64,000 bases of DNA from Hyphomicrobiales bacterium (GTDB lineage Bacteria; Pseudomonadota; Alphaproteobacteria; Rhizobiales; Rhizobiaceae): positions 1 through 64,000 of the forward strand of contig UCHD01000004.1 of assembly GCA_900472175.1 (NCBI GenBank), read 5' to 3'. How positions within the stretch are numbered: position 1 is the first letter of the stretch; each line of letters begins with the position of its first letter. Positions 60,316 through 64,000 of this stretch are shown here, piece after piece. The notes beneath the pieces were generated by a model. The model was not told where the DNA came from, searched no databases, and was given only the letters and a program-made list of their open reading frames with translations. The position numbers were made by a program, and so were the translations under genes.

Positions 60316-61059
60316 TCAGCCTTTGGCCTTCAGCACTAGGACCGGCTTGGCGCTGAATTCGGTCGGAAACAGCGCCTTGAGGTTCTCGATCTTCGGCATG
60401 TCGTTGTAGACGATATAGGGGTAGGTCGGGTTGAGCGTCAGGAAATCCTGGTGGTATTCCTCGGCCGGATAGAAGGCGGTCATGTCGGATACCTTGGTGA
60501 CGACCGGTTCGCCATAGACCTTGGCCTTGTCGAGCTGGGCGATGTAACTCTCAGCGATCTTCTTCTGCTCGCCGCTGGTCGCAAAGATTTCCGAGCGGTA
60601 TTGCGTGCCGTGGTCCGGTCCCTGATAGTTCAGCTGCGTCGGGTTGTGTGCGACCGAGAAATAGATCTGCAGCAACTGGCCATAGGTGACCATCTTCGGA
60701 TTGTAGGTGACTTCGACGGCTTCGGCATGTCCTGTATCGCCGCCGCTGACGGTTTCATAGATGGCCGTTTCCTTGGTGCCGCCGGAATAGCCGGAAACCG
60801 CATTCTTGACGCCCTTCACGTGCTGGAAGACGCCCTGAACGCCCCAGAAGCAACCGCCGGCAAAGACGGCTTTCTCCGTGGTCGCGGTCGATGCTTCATC
60901 GATGGCGGGCGGGGGGATGACTACGGCTTCCTCTGCGGCGTTGCTGAAGGTCGAGGATATCGAAAACATTGCCGCAGCAATGGCTGTCATGCCGGTAAAT
61001 CCCAAAATGAACGGGCGTTTGGTTGCATCCGAAATTCTGTCTTTTTCAAGCTGCGGCAT
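60316..61059 (-). CDS. msrA: Peptide-methionine (S)-S-oxide reductase, envelope form
   Basis: A 247-residue MsrA that repairs methionine-S-sulfoxide. Active-site motif GGCFWG with Cys70, followed by GVQGVFQHVKGVKNAVSGYSGG, GHAEAVEVTYNP and YQGPDHGTQYRSEIF. An N-terminal hydrophobic segment (FILGFTGMTAIAAAMFSISSTFSNA, residues 17-41) indicates export or membrane anchoring, so it probably acts in the periplasm. Cys70 is the only Cys in the protein, so no resolving Cys exists and reduction must use an external thiol. Start ATG at 61059 with GGAGG upstream. Confidence 0.92.
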   Translation of the reverse strand: MPQLEKDRISDATKRPFILGFTGMTAIAAAMFSISSTFSNAAEEAVVIPPPAIDEASTATTEKAVFAGGCFWGVQGVFQHVKGVKNAVSGYSGGTKETAIYETVSGGDTGHAEAVEVTYNPKMVTYGQLLQIYFSVAHNPTQLNYQGPDHGTQYRSEIFATSGEQKKIAESYIAQLDKAKVYGEPVVTKVSDMTAFYPAEEYHQDFLTLNPTYPYIVYNDMPKIENLKALFPTEFSAKPVLVLKAKG

Positions 61060-61264
61060 GCTAGTCCTCCTTCGATGGCCTTGGACCCTGGCAGGGCAAC
61101 TCGCTATTGATCGCAGCGATATGCAGCCTTGCTTTATGAGCAAACTGTGGCCAACAGAGACAGACTGGTCAAATCGCAAATGCGTGCGTAACACCAATGT
61201 GAGAGACCGGAGATGAGGATACACATCCGTGTGATCCGGTGTGGATCAGGGCAGGGAGATAGAC

Positions 61265-61669
61265 ATGAGCGGCATTACCGACCTTGAAACGCTCTTGCGC
61301 GAGATGCGGCCGGATTTGCGTCCGGGCGACTATGTCTATTGCACCGTGCCGGCAGGGGACGCCAGCTGGCTTTCGCTGAAGCCGCTCTGCTTCTTTCGCG
61401 AGGAGGAGGGGCTGACCCTGATTCTGGACAAGGCCGATGCCGACAAGGCAGGCCTGACTTATGGTTTGGTGATGCGCTGCATCACGCTGACCGTGCATTC
61501 TGCCCTGGAGGCGGTTGGTCTGACGGCGGCGGTTGCGGTGGCGCTGACGCGGCATGGCATCAGCGCCAATGTAGTCGCGGCCTATCACCACGACCACATT
61601 TTCGTGCCGGCTGATGATGCGGAGCGGGCGATTGCGGCCCTGGCAGAGGCCGCACCCGTTCTCACATGA
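61265..61669 (+). CDS. ACT-domain protein
   Basis: A 134-residue protein made of two ACT-like halves: MSGITDLETLLREMRPDLRPGDYVYCTVP, then LTVHSALEAVGLTAAVAVALTRHGISANVVAAYHHDHIFVP, which is the typical C-terminal ACT_7 segment with HHDHIFVP. Such small proteins bind amino acids and may regulate transport or synthesis. CAGGGAG precedes the ATG at 61265. Its end overlaps the CocE-like gene by eight bases on the opposite strand. Confidence 0.82.
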   Translation: MSGITDLETLLREMRPDLRPGDYVYCTVPAGDASWLSLKPLCFFREEEGLTLILDKADADKAGLTYGLVMRCITLTVHSALEAVGLTAAVAVALTRHGISANVVAAYHHDHIFVPADDAERAIAALAEAAPVLT

Positions 61670-63665
61670 AGTCGCGCGGCACGCGCGTTTCGCCGAAGGT
61701 CTTTTCGAAGATCTTCGTCTCTCCTTCGAAGGCAACCACGTAAGCCGAGGTCAGCCACTCGGTCGCTGTGCAGGCAATCCGCGAGACCGAAACCGTCTTC
61801 ACTGACCAGTTTTCGCGTTTGGCAATGCAGGTCCAGGTCGAAGTGCCTGTCATCGACAACGGATCATCCGCTGCGATTGTCCAGGTTTCGTCGCGGATAT
61901 CCTGTGTGGCAAGGCCGGTATCGGGATGTTCGGTCAGGCCGCCGTCCTCGTAGATATAGTAGTGCGTCTGGCCGGTGGTCATGTCGCGCTCGACCCGGCG
62001 GCTGGTGCTTCCAGCCGTGCGCTCGATGTATTTCGGCAGCGGATCGGGATTGGCGGGCTCCGGCATGGCGATGAGCCGGTGTTCGCCGAGCTTGGGCATG
62101 GCGAGCCCCAGCGAAGCGAGATCGAGCGTCACACCGGGATCGGATGGGGCAGGCAGAACCATCGGCCAATAGGCGGTCGAAAGTGACAGCCGGATGCGAT
62201 GTCCTGCGCCGAAGCGGTAACCGCAGGCATCGAGTACCAGCTGCACTCTTGTCTTCTTGCCCTTTTCCATCGGTTTCGGTTCGGCATTGCCGTCGCGGTG
62301 GGCAAGGTTCAGCACGCCGAAGGTGACGCGGGTGGCGGTGCCATCGGGATGAATGTCGACGATGCGGGCGACAAGATTGGCCCAATCGGCATCGCAGCTC
62401 AGTTCGACCGTCAGCACCGGTTGGCCAAGATAATCCATCGCCAGCGTCAGCGGTGCCGTTTCGAAGGTCAGCGAACCGGCATCGTCGCTGCGCTGGTCGC
62501 CAGCCATCTCGGCATCAGGCTTCAGGGTGAACCATTCGCCGGAGGCCGTACCTGTGTCGAGCGGCGATTTCAGATAGGCGTTGTGATCATGGGCGCCCGC
62601 AATCGGCATGCCCTCGTTGAGACTGCCGAACTGATCGACATAGAAGGTCTGCATTTCCGGCTGCTGCCATTCGTCCTTGGCAATCCAGAAGCCGGGATCG
62701 GCGTTGCGGCGCAGCGCCGGTTTCGGGCCATCAAGGATATAGGCGCGCATCTGCGGCAGCGCCTCGACGCCGGTTTCCTCGTCGCGCAGCCAATGGTTCC
62801 ACCAGGCAATCGCCTCGCCATGGAAATCGGCGCGCGGCTTCGGCCAGGCGAAATGCGGATATTTGTGCACCCAAGGGCCGATCAGGGCCTTTACCTTGCC
62901 GCCGAGACCTTCGGCCGCCTTCATCGGCGTGTTGCGGTATCCGTCCGCCCAGCCGGCAATGACCATGGCGGGAACCGGGAAGCCATCGAAATCCTCGCAG
63001 ATCGAGCCGTGTTCCCAGAAGGCGTCCCGGCGTTGATGCTGGAGCCATTCTTCCATGAAGTAGGGCTCGTTTTCCAGCCGCTCCAGCCACATCTCCTTCC
63101 ACTTGCCGCCGACCAGTGCCGGATCGGGCGAACGCGACTGATAGGCCAGCATGGTGGCAGCCCAGGAGAGCTGGGCCGAAAGGTGCGTGCCGTTCTTGTA
63201 GTGGATGTCGTCATTGTAGCGATCGACCGTGGAGGCGATGGAGATCACCGCCTTCAGTGCCGGCGGCTTCAGGGCGGCCACCTGCAGGCAGTTGAAGCCG
63301 CCCCAGGAAATGCCCATCATGCCGACATTGCCGTTCGACCAGGGCTGGGCGGCGATCCAGGCGATCAGTTCGCAACCGTCGCTCAGTTCGCGCGGCGTAT
63401 ATTCGCCGTCGATAACGCCGTCGCTTTCACCGGAGCCGCGGATATCGACGCGTATGCCGGCGATGCCGGCGGCCGCAAACACCGGATAGGTGGACTCGTC
63501 GCGGGCATTGGTGCCGCCGCGCTTGCGATACGGCAGGTATTCGAGAACGGCCGGAACGGGGCTCGCATCGGCACCATCCGGCATCCAGATGCGGGCGGAC
63601 AGACGCGTGCCGTCTGCGAGAGTGATCCACTCGTTCTCGATCAGGGTAAAACTGCGTTTGGACAT
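61662..63665 (-). CDS. CocE/NonD-family hydrolase (X-Pro dipeptidyl-peptidase-like)
   Basis: A 667-residue S15-type serine hydrolase. N-terminal alpha/beta hydrolase: LEYLPYRKRGGTNARDESTYPVFAAAGIAGIRVDIRGSGESDG and nucleophile Ser120 in GMMGISWGGFNC. Asp and His fall in IAGWADGYRN and GPWVHKYPHFAW. A C-terminal jelly-roll domain follows (LTVELSCDADWANLVARIVDIHPDGTATRV). Members cleave X-Pro peptides, cocaine-like esters or glutaryl amides. It lies 25 bases after an oligopeptide-binding protein gene on the same strand, so peptide or amide use is likely. Several Met codons stand close together (63665, 63674, 63683); I take 63665, which has GAGATGG upstream. Confidence 0.87.
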   Translation of the reverse strand: MSKRSFTLIENEWITLADGTRLSARIWMPDGADASPVPAVLEYLPYRKRGGTNARDESTYPVFAAAGIAGIRVDIRGSGESDGVIDGEYTPRELSDGCELIAWIAAQPWSNGNVGMMGISWGGFNCLQVAALKPPALKAVISIASTVDRYNDDIHYKNGTHLSAQLSWAATMLAYQSRSPDPALVGGKWKEMWLERLENEPYFMEEWLQHQRRDAFWEHGSICEDFDGFPVPAMVIAGWADGYRNTPMKAAEGLGGKVKALIGPWVHKYPHFAWPKPRADFHGEAIAWWNHWLRDEETGVEALPQMRAYILDGPKPALRRNADPGFWIAKDEWQQPEMQTFYVDQFGSLNEGMPIAGAHDHNAYLKSPLDTGTASGEWFTLKPDAEMAGDQRSDDAGSLTFETAPLTLAMDYLGQPVLTVELSCDADWANLVARIVDIHPDGTATRVTFGVLNLAHRDGNAEPKPMEKGKKTRVQLVLDACGYRFGAGHRIRLSLSTAYWPMVLPAPSDPGVTLDLASLGLAMPKLGEHRLIAMPEPANPDPLPKYIERTAGSTSRRVERDMTTGQTHYYIYEDGGLTEHPDTGLATQDIRDETWTIAADDPLSMTGTSTWTCIAKRENWSVKTVSVSRIACTATEWLTSAYVVAFEGETKIFEKTFGETRVPRDFM

Positions 63666-63690
63666 GCTATCCATCTCTGTCATTCCGCTC

Positions 63691-64000
63691 TTAATTGTCG
63701 AACCAGACGCGGCTTGCGACGTAGCCGTTCGAAAGATCATTGCCGATGTCGTGGACAAAGCCCTTCAGCGAAGCGGAAGCCGCGTTCACGTAATCGTTGA
63801 AGACCGGCAGGATGAGGCCGCCTTCGTCGCGAACCGTCAGTGCCATGGTGCGGTAAAGCTCCTTGCGCTTGGTCTCATCAAGTTCCGAGCGTGCCTGAAG
63901 CAGGATCTTGTCGAAATCCTCGCGCTTGAAACGGGTGTCATTCCATTCGGCGGTCGAGAGGTACGATGTCGAATAGCGTGAATCCTGCGTCGGGCGGCCA
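63691..64000 (-). CDS. ABC transporter substrate-binding protein, oligopeptide family, C-terminal part (cut by window edge)
   Basis: The minus strand reads without stop from the window end to a TAA at 63691. It gives about 102 residues ending VHDIGNDLSNGYVASRVWFDN. The stretch AEWNDTRFKREDFDKILLQA, followed by RSELDETKRKELYRTM and ALTVRDEGGLILPVFNDYVNA, is the characteristic C-lobe of DppA/OppA-type (SBP_bac_5) binding proteins. The gene starts outside the window. It precedes the CocE-like hydrolase by 25 bases, so the two are probably co-transcribed. Confidence 0.85.
   Translation of the reverse strand, partial: GRPTQDSRYSTSYLSTAEWNDTRFKREDFDKILLQARSELDETKRKELYRTMALTVRDEGGLILPVFNDYVNAASASLKGFVHDIGNDLSNGYVASRVWFDN

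Noticed and set aside
62199-63800. A 533-residue open frame antisense to the CocE-like hydrolase and across its start
   Set aside because: It has no family motifs and covers a well-supported hydrolase gene and the next gene end; it is a shadow of high third-position GC.

Overview
The window reads as a chromosome or megaplasmid segment of an alphaproteobacterium of the order Rhizobiales, most likely Rhizobiaceae. Evidence: GC-rich coding sequence, several copies of Rhizobium-type intergenic mosaic (RIME-like) palindromes, a pcaDCHGB operon divergent from pcaQ with a PcaQ-type operator, a RirA-type iron operator (TGA-N9-TCA), nod-box-like ATC-N9-GAT palindromes beside LysR genes, and a B12 riboswitch ahead of cbtBA. 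Species cannot be fixed from sequence reading alone. No rRNA, tRNA or CRISPR array was seen.

Layout. 1-1.7 kb: C-terminal half of an Ig-repeat autotransporter cut by the window edge. 1.8-4.4 kb: an ABM-domain gene plus an ECF sigma factor with a SnoaL-like tail, bracketed by a decayed IS6 transposase and a decayed IS21 istB. 4.5-9.5 kb: a MocR regulator, two DUF983 paralogues (one missing its zinc ribbon), a small membrane protein and an orphan TadG/VWA protein. 9.7-11.6 kb: a DEAD-box RNA helicase with a DbpA-like tail. 11.8-16.5 kb: protocatechuate catabolism (pcaDCHGB, pcaQ). 16.6-19.3 kb: a membrane adenylate cyclase and a cytosolic sulfite-oxidase-like molybdoenzyme.

19.4-29.4 kb is a methylated-amine island: an APC permease, tdm (TMAO demethylase), tmm (trimethylamine monooxygenase) and dmmDABC (dimethylamine monooxygenase). 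Together these should take trimethylamine to TMAO, dimethylamine and monomethylamine, passing one-carbon units to tetrahydrofolate through GcvT folds. 29.7-38.5 kb is mixed: DUF982, a flavin amine oxidase behind a decayed gene, a DUF1194 protein, a beta-1,2-glucanase-like protein, a FhuF-like reductase, cobalt transporter cbtBA under a cobalamin riboswitch, and a PAS-GGDEF-EAL protein. 38.5-46 kb is a second N-demethylation block: a LysR regulator, two tandem 815-residue FAD/GcvT dehydrogenases and a Rieske oxygenase, probably acting on a betaine-type quaternary amine and its di- and monomethyl products.

46-52.5 kb: an Lrp regulator, an isochorismatase-like hydrolase, a DUF892 ferritin-like protein and an iron operon (TonB receptor, FhuF, binding protein) with an iron operator. 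52.6-59.2 kb: polyamine ABC uptake with gamma-aminobutyraldehyde dehydrogenase and a LysR gene. 59.4-64 kb: an esterase, an envelope MsrA with a single cysteine, an ACT-domain protein, a CocE-like hydrolase and the end of an oligopeptide-binding protein. The main theme is scavenging of nitrogen and one-carbon units from methylated amines, betaines and polyamines, with aromatic catabolism and iron and cobalt acquisition.
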